A DNA stretch of 64,000 nt from Sphingomonas sp. SORGH_AS_0950. GTDB taxonomy: Bacteria; Pseudomonadota; Alphaproteobacteria; Sphingomonadales; Sphingomonadaceae. Position 1 is the first letter of the stretch. Each line of letters starts with the position of its first letter. The position numbers and the translations under genes are program-made. The stretch is from positions 1,366,501-1,430,500 of the forward strand of contig NZ_JAUTAE010000001.1 of NCBI RefSeq assembly GCF_030818415.1. Reading direction: 5' to 3'. The notes below the pieces were generated by a model. The model was given only the letters and a program-made list of their open reading frames with translations. It searched no databases and had not been told where the DNA came from. Below, piece after piece: positions 43,251 to 52,633 of the stretch.

Positions 43251-44212
43251 CAACCCGCCAGCACGCGGGCATAGGCGGCGCGGTCGACATTGCCGCCCGA
43301 CAGGATGACCAGCATCCCGTCCTCCGCCGCCACCTTGCCCGCCAGCAAGGCCGCCAGCGCCGCCGCGCCGCCCGGCTCGATCACCAGCCGCAGTCGTTCG
43401 GCGGCGAAGCGCTGCGCGGCCGCCACCTCCGCCTCGGACACCGCGACGCCCTCCGCCCCGCGCCGCGCCAGCACCTCGAAGGTCAGCAGCGACACGCGCG
43501 TCGTCTGGAGCGAGTCGCAGGCGGTCGGCGGGGGATTGTCGCCCACCGGCTCGATCCACCCGGCCTCCAGCGAGCGCCGCATATCGTCCCAGCCCTCGGG
43601 CTCGACCACCGTCACCCGCGCTTCGGGCAGCGCTAGCGTCAGCCCCGCCGCCAGCCCACCGCCGCCGCAGGGCGTCACGACATGGGCGGGCGCGGGCAAG
43701 CCCAGCGCGGCCATCTGCGCCGCCGCCTCGACGCCCGCAGAGCCCTGCCCCTCGATCACCCAGGGATCATCGAAGCTCGGCACCAGCGTCGCGCCGCGCG
43801 CCTCGGCCAGCCGCCGCGCGATCTTCTCGCGGCTTTCGGTCGCGCGGTCATAGTCGACGATCTCCGCCCCCAGCGCGAGCGTCCCGTCGCGCTTCGACGC
43901 GGGCGCATCGGCGGGCATCACGATGGTCGCGGCGATCCCCAGCCGCCGCGCGGCCCAGGCGATTCCCTGCGCATGATTGCCCGAGGAGAAGGCGACGACC
44001 CCGCGCGCCCTGGAATCGGCGTCCAACGCGGTTAATCGATGCCATGCGCCGCGCAGCTTGAACGCGCCGATCGGCTGCAAGGATTCAGCCTTGAAGGCCA
44101 CCGCTTTCCCATTGATATTCAACGGGAATAGTGGCGATGGCGGCAACACCCGCGCGATCTTTTCGGCGGCGTCGCGGACCCCGGCTTTTGTCGGCTGTCT
44201 TAGGATTGTCAC
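43250..44212 (-). CDS. Threonine/serine dehydratase-family PLP enzyme
   Basis: 320 residues. Fold-type II PLP enzyme: PLP Lys in PIGAFKLRGAWHRL (about 53), SSGNHAQGIAWAARRLG, the Gly-rich phosphate loop TPCGGGGLAAGL and C-terminal LSGGNVD. No regulatory ACT domain, so resembles catabolic threonine dehydratase or serine racemase; the substrate is not determined. Divergent from the decarboxylase gene. Confidence 0.9.
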   Translation of the reverse strand: MTILRQPTKAGVRDAAEKIARVLPPSPLFPLNINGKAVAFKAESLQPIGAFKLRGAWHRLTALDADSRARGVVAFSSGNHAQGIAWAARRLGIAATIVMPADAPASKRDGTLALGAEIVDYDRATESREKIARRLAEARGATLVPSFDDPWVIEGQGSAGVEAAAQMAALGLPAPAHVVTPCGGGGLAAGLTLALPEARVTVVEPEGWDDMRRSLEAGWIEPVGDNPPPTACDSLQTTRVSLLTFEVLARRGAEGVAVSEAEVAAAQRFAAERLRLVIEPGGAAALAALLAGKVAAEDGMLVILSGGNVDRAAYARVLAG

Positions 44213-44353
44213 TTTTTATCTCCGCCTCGCTTTCTACCGCTTTACATTAGAAAAAGTGGACCCTATTTCGCGCCTCCGCTGCCCCATGGGACTTCCAACC
44301 GCAAGGCAGCTTTTTGTCACCGTATGCCGTCAGGCAATTGGAGGTCCCTTGAG

Positions 44354-45589
44354 TTGCACCAGAATCATCGCGCGCTGGGGCTAGCTGCCCACTCGACCGC
44401 CGTCCCCTCCAACCTGGAGCGCGGCATCGACATCGCCAAGCGTCGCCCGGCTGATCCGGTCACGCTGCTTCGCCCGCACGCCGCTGCGCGCGCCGCCCGC
44501 TTCTTCGTCGAGAAGTTTCCGGGTCGGCCGATGTATGCGGTGAAGGCGAATCCGTCGCCGGATCTGATTCAGATCCTGTGGGACAATGGCATCACCCATT
44601 TCGACACCGCCTCGATCGCGGAAGTGCGGATGGTGAAGTCGGTCGTTCCCCAGGCCGTCTGCTGCTTCATGCATCCGGTGAAGTCGGAAGAGGCGATCGC
44701 CGAGGCCTATTTCACGCACGGCGTCCGCACCTATTCGCTCGACAGCCTGGAAGAGCTGGAGAAGATCGTCCGCGCCACCAACGGCGCGACCGACCTGACC
44801 CTGTGCGTCCGGATGCGCGTGTCGTCCGAATATGCCAAGCTCAGCCTGGGATCGAAGTTCGGCGTCAGCCTGGAAGAGTCGAAGGACCTGCTGATCGCGA
44901 CCCGCCAGGTCGCCGACGCGCTGGGCATCTGCTTCCATGTCGGCAGCCAGACGATGACCCCCGACGCCTATTCGGCGGCGATGGAGCGGGTGCGTGCGGC
45001 GATCGTCGCGGCGGCGGTTACGGTCGACGTGATAGATGTCGGCGGCGGCTTCCCCTCGGCCTATCCGGGCATGACCCCGCCGCCGCTGGAGCGTTTCTTC
45101 GAGACGATCCACCGCGCGTTCGAGAGCCTGCCGGTGTCCTATTCGGCCGAACTCTGGGCCGAGCCGGGCCGTGCGCTGTGCGCCGAATATTCGTCCGTCG
45201 TGGTGCGCGTCGAGCGTCGCCGGGGCAATGAGCTGTACATCAACGACGGCGCGTACGGCGCGCTGTTCGATGCGGCGCATATCGGGTGGAAGTACCCCGT
45301 CCAGCTGCTGCGCGAGCCCGATTCCGACGCGCGCGACATGGACTTCAGCTTCTGGGGCCCGACCTGCGACGATCTCGACTTCATGCAGGGTCCGTTCCCG
45401 CTGCCCGCGGACACGAATACCGGCGATTATTTCGAGATCGGGATGCTCGGTGCCTATGGCCAGGCGATGCGGACCCAGTTCAACGGCTTTTCCTGTCACG
45501 AGTTCGTCGTGACCGACGACGAGCCGATGTTCTCGGTCTATCGCGACGAGGCCGAGCACGCCCTCCCCGCGAACGTCGTCAAGCTGTAA
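44354..45589 (+). CDS. Type III PLP ornithine/lysine decarboxylase (start uncertain)
   Basis: 411 residues from TTG 44354, which has GGAGG upstream; an ATG at 44324 in frame lacks a site. Alanine-racemase-like fold: PLP Lys64 in MYAVKANPSPDLI, VDVGGGFPSAYPG-type loop, ELWAEPGRALCAEYSS, and C-terminal FSFWGPTCDDLDF carrying the active-site Cys of this family. Makes putrescine or cadaverine. Pairs with the enzyme at 45774. Confidence 0.9.
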   Translation: MHQNHRALGLAAHSTAVPSNLERGIDIAKRRPADPVTLLRPHAAARAARFFVEKFPGRPMYAVKANPSPDLIQILWDNGITHFDTASIAEVRMVKSVVPQAVCCFMHPVKSEEAIAEAYFTHGVRTYSLDSLEELEKIVRATNGATDLTLCVRMRVSSEYAKLSLGSKFGVSLEESKDLLIATRQVADALGICFHVGSQTMTPDAYSAAMERVRAAIVAAAVTVDVIDVGGGFPSAYPGMTPPPLERFFETIHRAFESLPVSYSAELWAEPGRALCAEYSSVVVRVERRRGNELYINDGAYGALFDAAHIGWKYPVQLLREPDSDARDMDFSFWGPTCDDLDFMQGPFPLPADTNTGDYFEIGMLGAYGQAMRTQFNGFSCHEFVVTDDEPMFSVYRDEAEHALPANVVKL

Positions 45590-45609
45590 TCCAGCGACTT
45601 TAGCACGCC

Positions 45610-45650
45610 TTTATCCCCTTCCGCTCCGGCGGGAGGGGAATGGGGTGGCA
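45610..45650. repeat. Palindromic repeat, family C, degenerate copy
   Basis: TCCCCTTCCGCTCCGGCGGG-type half-palindrome followed by AGGGGAATGGGG; a weaker copy of the C family. Lies 21 bases after the decarboxylase gene. The rest of 45651-45773 holds a CCGGACCCGC/GCGGGCCCGG hairpin at about 45688-45715 and no coding signal. Confidence 0.5.
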
Positions 45651-45759
45651 TTGCGGCGTTCACCGCGATAAGGCCCCTTCGCATACCGGACCCGCCGTTC
45701 GTGCGGGCCCGGACCAGCCGGGTTACCGCGTCCCCATCAACGACGACGGCTTCTCGATG

Positions 45760-45775
45760 ATGATGGAACCATCAT
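45760..45775 (+). promoter_or_regulatory. Inverted repeat over the start codon at 45774
   Basis: ATGATGG AA CCATCAT: seven-base arms, the second overlapping the first two bases of the ATG. Could be an operator or hide the start in mRNA; small and unproven. Confidence 0.35.
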
Positions 45776-46823
45776 GACCGACACGATCAACGACAACCGT
45801 AAGGCCGAGCTGCTCTCCAGCGTGGTCGAGCATATCGACATCACCAAGTTCGACGCGCGCCCGATCATCGATTCGATGGGCAAGATGAGCTTCACCAGCC
45901 GCGACCTGGCGCGCGCGACCGGCATCTACAACCAGATGCTGGCCGACAAGGACTGCTCGATCTTCCTGGTGATCGCCGGCTCGACCTCGGCGGGCGGCTG
46001 CATGGACCTCTATGCCGAGCTGCTGCGCTCGAACATGATCGACGGCGTGGTCGCGACCGGCGCGTCGATCGTCGACATGGATTTCTTCGAGGGCCTGGGC
46101 CACAAGCATTATCAGGCGCTGGAAGTGCCGGACGACAACACGCTGCGTTCGCTCTACATCGACCGCATCTACGACACCTATATCGACGAAGAGCAGCTTC
46201 AGGACTGCGACCACACGATCGGCAAGATCGCGGACTCGCTGGAGCCCAAGGCCTATTCGAGCCGCGCCTTCATCCGCGAGATGGGCAAGTATCTGGCCGA
46301 GCACGGCAAGAAGGACAACAGCCTGGTCAAGCTCGCCTATGAGCATGACGTGCCGATCTTCTGCCCGGCCTTTGTCGACTCGTCGGCGGGCTTCGGTCTG
46401 GTCAAGCACCAGGTCGAGCGTGCCAAGGAAGGCAAGCCGTACATGGTGCTCGACGCGATCGCCGACTTCCGCGAACTGACCGACATCAAGATCAAGGCGG
46501 GCACCACCGGCCTGCTGATGATCGGCGGCGGCGTGCCGAAGAATTTCATCCAGGATACGGTGGTTTGCGCCGAAATCCTGGGTCATGACGATGTCGAGAT
46601 GCACAAGTACGCGGTGCAGATCACCGTCGCCGACGTGCGCGACGGCGCCTGCTCGTCCTCGACGCTGAAGGAAGCGGCGAGCTGGGGCAAGGTGGACACG
46701 GCGCTGGAACAGATGGTATTCGCCGAAGCTGGTTCGGTCATGCCGCTCCTCGCCTCGGACGCCTATCATCGCGGCCACTGGCGTGAGCGTGCGAAGCGTC
46801 GTTGGGGAGCGATTTTCGACTAA
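45774..46823 (+). CDS. Deoxyhypusine-synthase-like enzyme, candidate homospermidine synthase
   Basis: 349 residues. NAD-dependent DHS fold: LVIAGSTSAGG, GVVATGASIVDMD, FCPAFVDSSAG, MIGGGVPKNFIQ and C-terminal EAASWGKVDTAL with Lys306, which is the position of the catalytic imine-forming Lys in deoxyhypusine synthase. Bacteria lack eIF5A, so such proteins cannot do the eukaryotic reaction; with a putrescine-forming decarboxylase next door, butylamine transfer to putrescine (homospermidine) is the likely activity (inference). Confidence 0.87.
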   Translation: MTDTINDNRKAELLSSVVEHIDITKFDARPIIDSMGKMSFTSRDLARATGIYNQMLADKDCSIFLVIAGSTSAGGCMDLYAELLRSNMIDGVVATGASIVDMDFFEGLGHKHYQALEVPDDNTLRSLYIDRIYDTYIDEEQLQDCDHTIGKIADSLEPKAYSSRAFIREMGKYLAEHGKKDNSLVKLAYEHDVPIFCPAFVDSSAGFGLVKHQVERAKEGKPYMVLDAIADFRELTDIKIKAGTTGLLMIGGGVPKNFIQDTVVCAEILGHDDVEMHKYAVQITVADVRDGACSSSTLKEAASWGKVDTALEQMVFAEAGSVMPLLASDAYHRGHWRERAKRRWGAIFD

Positions 46824-46969
46824 TGTTTGAATTTCTCGAACGGGAGCAGCTTGCCTATATCATCATCGGGGCAGTGCTGCTGTCGCTCCTGGCCTTTGCG
46901 ATCCCCTATAGCCGCCGGCGCAAGCGCGAGAAGCTGCGCCGACGCGGGATCAAGAAGTACGGACATTGA
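46823..46969 (+). CDS. Small single-pass membrane protein coupled to the DHS-like gene
   Basis: 48 residues: one membrane segment (LAYIIIGAVLLSLLAFAIPY) and a strongly basic tail (SRRRKREKLRRRGIKK). ATG shares a base with the preceding TAA (TAATG), GGGGAG upstream. Followed by a strong terminator, so it is the last gene of this transcript. Function unknown. Confidence 0.62.
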   Translation: MFEFLEREQLAYIIIGAVLLSLLAFAIPYSRRRKREKLRRRGIKKYGH

Positions 46970-46970
46970 G

Positions 46971-47006
46971 AAAAAGGGCGGAACCGCAGGGTTCCGCCCT
47001 TTTTTC
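46971..47006 (+). terminator. Terminator of the DHS-like transcript
   Basis: AAAAAGGGCGGAACC / GGTTCCGCCCTTTTTT stem with a short loop and T tract, directly after the 48-residue ORF. Confidence 0.92.
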
Positions 47007-47075
47007 TTGCCCGGCACGCGCCCTCCCGGCAGGCTTGCCCCGATAACGCCGTGAGGCGCGGATGGAGAGGATAGG

Positions 47076-48059
47076 ATGATCGACCGACGCTCTGTGATCG
47101 GAGCCATGGCGAGCGTGCCGCTGGCCGCCCGCGCCGCCGCGCAGGCCGCACCGGCCTCCGCCACCGGCATGACGCCCTGGCCGCCCGCCGAACATTTCCC
47201 CCTCTGGCCCGGCCGTCCGCCCGGCGCGCGCGCGACTTTGCCCAGCCCCCGCCCCTCGATGAACGGCCCGGCAGGGCAGCAGCAATTGTGGCTGCGCGGC
47301 ATCGCCACCCCGATCGTCGCGGTCTTCCGGCCCGAGCGGCCCGATGGTCGCGCCGTGCTGACCATTCCCGGCGGCGGCTATGGCTTCGTGTCGGTCCAGA
47401 ATGAGGGGATCGACGTCGCGCGGACGCTCAACCCGCATGGCATCACCGTCTTCGCGCTCGCCTATCGCCTGCCCTCCGAAGGCTGGGACCATCAGGCCGA
47501 CGTCCCGCTCCAAGATGCGCAGCGCGCCATGCGGCTGATCCGCGCCAATGCGGCGCGATACGGCATCGATCCGGCGCGGCTGGGTATCGTCGGCTTTTCG
47601 GCGGGCGGGCATCTCGCGGGTTCGCTGACCGTCGGTTATGACGACCGGGTCTATGCGCCGGTCGATGCCGCCGACCGCCAATCGGCGCGTCCGCGCTTTT
47701 CGGGGCTGGTCTATCCGGTCGCCAGCCTGTCGACGCCGACCACCCATGCCGGATCGCGCGACAATCTGCTGGGCCCCCATCCCGATCCCGCGATTAAGGC
47801 GCGCTATGACAGCCCGCGCCGGATCGATGCGACCACGCCGCCGCTGTTCCTGGTCCATGCGGTCGATGACGGGCTGGTCCCGCTCGACCAGTCGCTCGAC
47901 CTGCTGACCTGCGCCCGCGCCGCGAAGGTGCCGGTCGAGGCGCATTTCTTCGAGAAGGGCGGGCACGGCTTCGGCGCGCTGGGCGCCCCCGAAGGCGCCC
48001 CGGCGCGGCTGTGGCCCGATCTGTTCGACCGCTGGATCAACCAGACGCTGGGGGCGTGA
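47076..48059 (+). CDS. Exported alpha/beta hydrolase (acetylxylan-esterase/lipase-like)
   Basis: 327 residues. Twin-arginine-like or Sec signal (MIDRRSVIGAMASVPLAARAAAQ). Oxyanion PGGGYGF, nucleophile elbow GFSAGGHLAG (Ser), Asp in HAVDDGLVPLDQS, His in KGGHGFGA. Group includes carbohydrate esterases; could act on exopolysaccharide given the neighbouring locus, but it reads towards it convergently. Confidence 0.87.
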   Translation: MIDRRSVIGAMASVPLAARAAAQAAPASATGMTPWPPAEHFPLWPGRPPGARATLPSPRPSMNGPAGQQQLWLRGIATPIVAVFRPERPDGRAVLTIPGGGYGFVSVQNEGIDVARTLNPHGITVFALAYRLPSEGWDHQADVPLQDAQRAMRLIRANAARYGIDPARLGIVGFSAGGHLAGSLTVGYDDRVYAPVDAADRQSARPRFSGLVYPVASLSTPTTHAGSRDNLLGPHPDPAIKARYDSPRRIDATTPPLFLVHAVDDGLVPLDQSLDLLTCARAAKVPVEAHFFEKGGHGFGALGAPEGAPARLWPDLFDRWINQTLGA

Positions 48060-48106
48060 TGCCCAAACCTCCGTTCGCCCCGTGCGAACGGATGGGGGAT
48101 AGCCCC

Positions 48107-49990
48107 TCAGAACAGCCTTTGCAGGCTCCGCTCCAGCATCAGCATCTGCCACAGCGTCCGGCCATGGTCGGCCCGCCCCTCCCGGTGGTCGGCGGCCATG
48201 CGCCCCAGTTCGGCCAGCTGGAACCAGCCCGTCTCGCGCAGCAGCCCCGATTGCGCCAGCCGAGCCGCCTCGTCGGCCAGGGCGCCGCGAAACCACGCGC
48301 TGATCGGCGTGACGAAGCCCATCTTCGGCCGGTAGAGGATGTCGCGCGGCAGATAGGGCTCCAGCGCCTTCTTCATCAGCCATTTGCCCTGCCCGCCGCG
48401 CACCCGCATCGCGGCGGGCAGGCGGGCGGCATATTCCACCAGGCGATGGTCGAGCAGCGGCTCGCGCGCCTCCAGCCCCACCGCCATCGATGTGCGGTCG
48501 GTCTTGGTCAGGATATCCCCGGGCAACCAGATTTTCAGATCGGCATATTGCGCGCGGTCGATGGCGTCGCGGGCGGGCGCGTCGCGCATCGCCGCGACAT
48601 AGCGATCCTCGGCCCGGTGGCCGCCCAGCGCCGCCTTCGCCTCCGCCGAAAACAGCCGCGCGCGCCATTCCGGGCTGGTGACGCCCACCGCCCGCGCATA
48701 GGCCTCCGCCCCGTCCATCCCCAGCGCCAACAGCGTCGTCTTGGCGCGCAGCGGGCGTGGGGCCCAATCGGCCTTGGGATAGAAACGCCCCAGCGTCCCG
48801 AACAGCCCGCGTCGCAGGTCCGCCGGGAACAGGCCACGGACCCGCTCCTCGCCCGCATGGAAGACATGGCGGCGATAGCCCGCCATCGCCTCGTCCGCGC
48901 CGTCGCCGGACAGCGCGACGGTGACATGCTCGCGCGCCAGCTGGCACAGCCGATAGGTGGCGAGCGCCGAGGCATCGGCAAAGGGCTCGTCGAAATGCGC
49001 GACCAGCGTGTCGATCAGCGTGAAGTCGTCGGCGCGCACCACCCGCTCGACATGATCGGTGGCGAAACGCCGGGCCACGGTGCGGGCATAGCCCCGCTCG
49101 TCATGCCCCGCCTCCTCGAAACCGATGGTGCAGGTGCGCACCGCGCGCGGGGACGCCTCCGCCATGAGCGCGACGACGCCCGAGCTGTCGACGCCGCCCG
49201 ACAGGAACGCGCCCAGCGGCACGTCCGCCACCATCCGGCTGGTCACCCCGGCCCGCATCCGCGCAAGCAGTTCCTCGCCCATCCGCGCGGCCGATCCGGT
49301 TTCCCGGTCGGAGAAATCCACGTCCCACCATTGCCGGGGAGACGGAATGGCCCGCCCCCGCTCGATCAGCAGGAAATGCCCGGCGGGCAGCTTGTGGACG
49401 CCGCCCATGATGCTGGCATCGTCGGGGACATAGCCCAGCGCCAGATAATCCTCGACCGCGCGGATATCGGGCCGCCGCCGGAACAGCGGATGCGCCAGCA
49501 CCCCCTTCATCTCCGAGGCGAAGGCGACCGCGCCATCGGGCAGCTCGGCCCAGTGGAGCGGCTTCACCCCCAGCCGGTCGCGCGCCAGGAACAGCGCCCC
49601 CGCCCTGGCGTCATGCACCGCAAAGGCGAACATGCCGACCAGCCGGTCGAGCATCGACGGCCCCCAATGCCGCCAGCCGTGCAGCAGCACCTCGGTATCG
49701 CCATCGGTGCGGAACACCGCGCCGCCCGCGCGCAACTCGTCGCGCAATTCGCGGTAATTATAGATTTCGCCGTTGAAGCAGACCGCGACCTCGCCATCGA
49801 CCATCGGCTGGGGCGAGCCCTCGACATCGATGATCGACAGCCGCGCATGGGCGAAGCCGACACCGGGCGCGGTCCACAGGCCCTGCCCGTCCGGCCCGCG
49901 ATGCGCCTGTGCGCCGATCATCGCGCGCAGCCGGGCGGGATCGACCGGCTTGGGCGTGGCGGGATGGAACAGGCCGGCGATACCGCACAT
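48107..49990 (-). CDS. XrtA-associated amidotransferase (asparagine-synthase-like)
   Basis: 627 residues. N-terminal class II glutaminase with Cys2 (MCGIAGLF), RGPDG, FNGEIYNYRELR; ATP-pyrophosphatase domain with LSGGVDSSGVVAL and SGDGADEAMAGYRRH. In exosortase-A loci this enzyme is the standard last or first gene of the locus. Five bases after xrtA, same direction. Confidence 0.94.
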   Translation of the reverse strand: MCGIAGLFHPATPKPVDPARLRAMIGAQAHRGPDGQGLWTAPGVGFAHARLSIIDVEGSPQPMVDGEVAVCFNGEIYNYRELRDELRAGGAVFRTDGDTEVLLHGWRHWGPSMLDRLVGMFAFAVHDARAGALFLARDRLGVKPLHWAELPDGAVAFASEMKGVLAHPLFRRRPDIRAVEDYLALGYVPDDASIMGGVHKLPAGHFLLIERGRAIPSPRQWWDVDFSDRETGSAARMGEELLARMRAGVTSRMVADVPLGAFLSGGVDSSGVVALMAEASPRAVRTCTIGFEEAGHDERGYARTVARRFATDHVERVVRADDFTLIDTLVAHFDEPFADASALATYRLCQLAREHVTVALSGDGADEAMAGYRRHVFHAGEERVRGLFPADLRRGLFGTLGRFYPKADWAPRPLRAKTTLLALGMDGAEAYARAVGVTSPEWRARLFSAEAKAALGGHRAEDRYVAAMRDAPARDAIDRAQYADLKIWLPGDILTKTDRTSMAVGLEAREPLLDHRLVEYAARLPAAMRVRGGQGKWLMKKALEPYLPRDILYRPKMGFVTPISAWFRGALADEAARLAQSGLLRETGWFQLAELGRMAADHREGRADHGRTLWQMLMLERSLQRLF

Positions 49991-49994
49991 GGGA

Positions 49995-51479
49995 TCAGCG
50001 CCGCCCGGTCAGTCGGTCGGCGAAGCGATCGATCGGCCCCAGCGCCTGGACGAACGCCGAGATCGCCTGGCGGTCATCCCCCTCGCTCGACACATGGACG
50101 GCGACCGCCACCTGGCGCCGGCCGAGCAGTCTGGCCTTCATCGTCTCGATCTTCACCCGTCGCATGTCCGGGGTCAGCGTATCGCCGATCCGGTACCAGC
50201 TCGCAACGACGCGCTGCATGGTCCGGCGATCGGGCGTCGTCTCGATCAGCCGGGTCGCATCGCCGCCCGCGACGGGCGCCAGATCGGCGACGCGGATCCA
50301 GGGATCGGCTTCGTGCAGGATGCCCGTCCCGAACGCGCCCAGCTTGCCGCCCTCGCGCTGCTGCGGGAAGATGCCGACCGCCAGATCGACCTGATGCCCC
50401 TGCCCGTCGGCATAGGTGCGCAGCAGCACCTGCGCACCGGGATAATAGGGCCGCCATTCGCTGATCTGCGGCGCGGGGGTCCAGCCGGGCACGTCGGGCA
50501 GCGCCATATGCGCGGGCAGCGCGGCGACGCGCGACCCGGCAAAGCCGCTCCAGCTGGGGTAGAGCGCGGTGATCGTCACCGCCAGGATCTCGGCGAGCAG
50601 CGGGTCGATGCGGCGGCGCGGAATGGCGGAGAGGCGCGCGGGGTCGAAGGCGGGATCGTCGGGCGACCGGTCGAAGAACTGCCACCCGATCGCCAGCACC
50701 GCCGCCATGACGAAGGCGAAGAACACCCAGCCGAAGATGATGTGATCGACGCCCCCCGCTACCTCGATCGAGGTCAGGTCGGCGGCGAAGATCGTTCCCC
50801 AGGCACGGATGCCGTTGGCCAGCACCGGCACGATCACCGACACGATCAGAAACACCGCGCGCCGCCAGGGCGAACGGAAGCAGAGATTGGCGACCAGCGT
50901 CGCAAAGGCGATCATCGCTAGGACGAATTTGGACCCCGAACACGCCTCCGCCACCTCGAACCAGTAGCGCCCGGCATGGATCAGCACGCCGTCCGCACTG
51001 GCGGGGATGCCGCTCCAGTCGAGCAGCGGCATGACGATCGCCACGGTGATCTGCTGAAGCGGCTTTTCCAGTTCCGCGCCGAACGGCACCAGGAACCAGG
51101 CATAGGCCAGCGGGAACAACAGCCCGCGCGCGACCATCGGCCCCAGCAGCGTGACGACCAGCGCCTCCAGCGTCGCGACCAGCCCCAATTGCCGCACCAG
51201 CGCGACCGTGGCGGACTCGCCGAGCAGCCAGAGGAACCCGCCCGCCGCGACGAGCAGCAATCCCGGCCACCACGCGACCGGGGCGAGTTGCTCCAGCTCC
51301 GGCCGCCGCTGCCAGATCAGCCAGCCGACGACCGGCCCGATGAACAGGCAATGGCCATAGGTCGTGCTGGTCCACCAGATCTCGACCAGATGCGCGACGT
51401 CGCGTCGCAGGAGGAACAGGACGAACAAAGCCGCCACGCCGAGCAGCGCCAGATGATAGCTCCAGCGTCCCGGCTTCAC
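49995..51479 (-). CDS. xrtA: Exosortase A (XrtA) fused to EpsI domain
   Basis: 494 residues from GTG 51479 (GTGA overlap with the glycosyltransferase). Membrane transpeptidase that recognises PEP-CTERM tails. About eight membrane helices; catalytic triad C180 (EACSGSK), R225 (NGIRAWG), H246 (VDHIIFG). From about residue 290 a periplasmic EpsI-type domain (VAALPAHMALPDVPGW ... TLTPDMRRVKIETMKARLLG) is fused. No PEP-CTERM substrate gene was found in this window. Confidence 0.94.
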   Translation of the reverse strand: MKPGRWSYHLALLGVAALFVLFLLRRDVAHLVEIWWTSTTYGHCLFIGPVVGWLIWQRRPELEQLAPVAWWPGLLLVAAGGFLWLLGESATVALVRQLGLVATLEALVVTLLGPMVARGLLFPLAYAWFLVPFGAELEKPLQQITVAIVMPLLDWSGIPASADGVLIHAGRYWFEVAEACSGSKFVLAMIAFATLVANLCFRSPWRRAVFLIVSVIVPVLANGIRAWGTIFAADLTSIEVAGGVDHIIFGWVFFAFVMAAVLAIGWQFFDRSPDDPAFDPARLSAIPRRRIDPLLAEILAVTITALYPSWSGFAGSRVAALPAHMALPDVPGWTPAPQISEWRPYYPGAQVLLRTYADGQGHQVDLAVGIFPQQREGGKLGAFGTGILHEADPWIRVADLAPVAGGDATRLIETTPDRRTMQRVVASWYRIGDTLTPDMRRVKIETMKARLLGRRQVAVAVHVSSEGDDRQAISAFVQALGPIDRFADRLTGRR

Positions 51480-52633
51480 GACACCATATCCTTCATCAGC
51501 CGGTCGAGCGGCGCCAGCCGCGCCCCCCAGCAGTAACGCTCCATCACCCGCGCGCGCGCGGCGGGGTTGGTGGCGGGGCCGTTCAGCGCGGCGAGGACGC
51601 GGGCCGCGAAATCCCGGTCGTCCGCCGCCACCGCGATCGTGCCGCCATGATCGATCCCCTCGGCGGCGGCGCGCGACGCGACGACGGGGCGGGCCATTGC
51701 CATCGCCTCCAGCACCTTGTTCTGGATGCCGCGCGCCAGCATCAGCGGCGCGACGCAGACCGCCGCCCCCGCCAGCCATGGCCGCGTGTCGGGCACTTCG
51801 CCGGTGACGATCACCACCTCGCCCGCCAGTCGCCGCACCGCCGCGGCGGGCGCGCGGCCGACAATGGCGAAGCGTGCATCCGGCCGGACGGCGCGGATGC
51901 ACGGCAGGATGCTCTGGGCGAAATGGATCACCGCATCGATATTGGGGCGATAGTCCATCTGCCCGGTGAAGACGATCAGTGGGCCGTCCCGCACCACCGG
52001 CGCCACCGCGCCGGGCGCATGGACGGTCGCGTCGATGCCGTTCTCGATGGCCAGGACATGGCCCTGCCCGCCCTGGCTGCGGAACAAGTCGGCTTCGGCC
52101 TCGCTGACGAACAGGGTCGCATCGGCATCGCGGGCCACGCGGCGCTCAAAGGCGGACAGACGTTTCGCCTCGCGGGCCAGCATCCAGGCCCTGGGGCCGG
52201 TCGCGCCATCCGCCATCGCGGCGAACTTGGCCGAGTCGACGTCCACCATGTCCATCACGGTCGGCCCTTGCCCGCGATACTGCGCCATCTGGCCCGAAAA
52301 GACATAGGTCGCGGCCACCCCGCCCCGCCGCACCCCGGCCACCGCCCGCGCCATGGCGGGATGGGCAAAGGCGGTCAGCGAGACCGGGCGGCCGGTCGCC
52401 AGCGCCTCGACGGCGGCGCGCGGCATCCCCTTGGTCCGGGGGATCACATGGCAACTCGCCAGCAGGTCGCGGAATGCGGGCGGCGGATCGCGCTCGGCCT
52501 CGCTTTCGGCAAAGGCGCAGAGATGGATGCGCCAGTCGCGCGCCAGATGCCGCAGGATGTGGAAGCTGCGGATCTTGTCGCCGCGATCGGGGGGAAAGGG
52601 CACGCGGTGCGCGAGGAACAACAGGTCCCTCAC
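51476..52633 (-). CDS. XrtA-associated glycosyltransferase
   Basis: 385 residues, GTG start overlapping the FemAB-like stop. GT4-type: FLAHRVPFPPDRGDKIRSFHIL near the N-terminus, VFSGQMAQYR, IENGID, FTGQMDYRPNIDAV, APLMLARGIQNKVLEAMAMARPVV and the trailing E residues. Typical of exosortase-A loci and likely adds a sugar to the exopolysaccharide repeat unit. Confidence 0.92.
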   Translation of the reverse strand: MRDLLFLAHRVPFPPDRGDKIRSFHILRHLARDWRIHLCAFAESEAERDPPPAFRDLLASCHVIPRTKGMPRAAVEALATGRPVSLTAFAHPAMARAVAGVRRGGVAATYVFSGQMAQYRGQGPTVMDMVDVDSAKFAAMADGATGPRAWMLAREAKRLSAFERRVARDADATLFVSEAEADLFRSQGGQGHVLAIENGIDATVHAPGAVAPVVRDGPLIVFTGQMDYRPNIDAVIHFAQSILPCIRAVRPDARFAIVGRAPAAAVRRLAGEVVIVTGEVPDTRPWLAGAAVCVAPLMLARGIQNKVLEAMAMARPVVASRAAAEGIDHGGTIAVAADDRDFAARVLAALNGPATNPAARARVMERYCWGARLAPLDRLMKDMVS

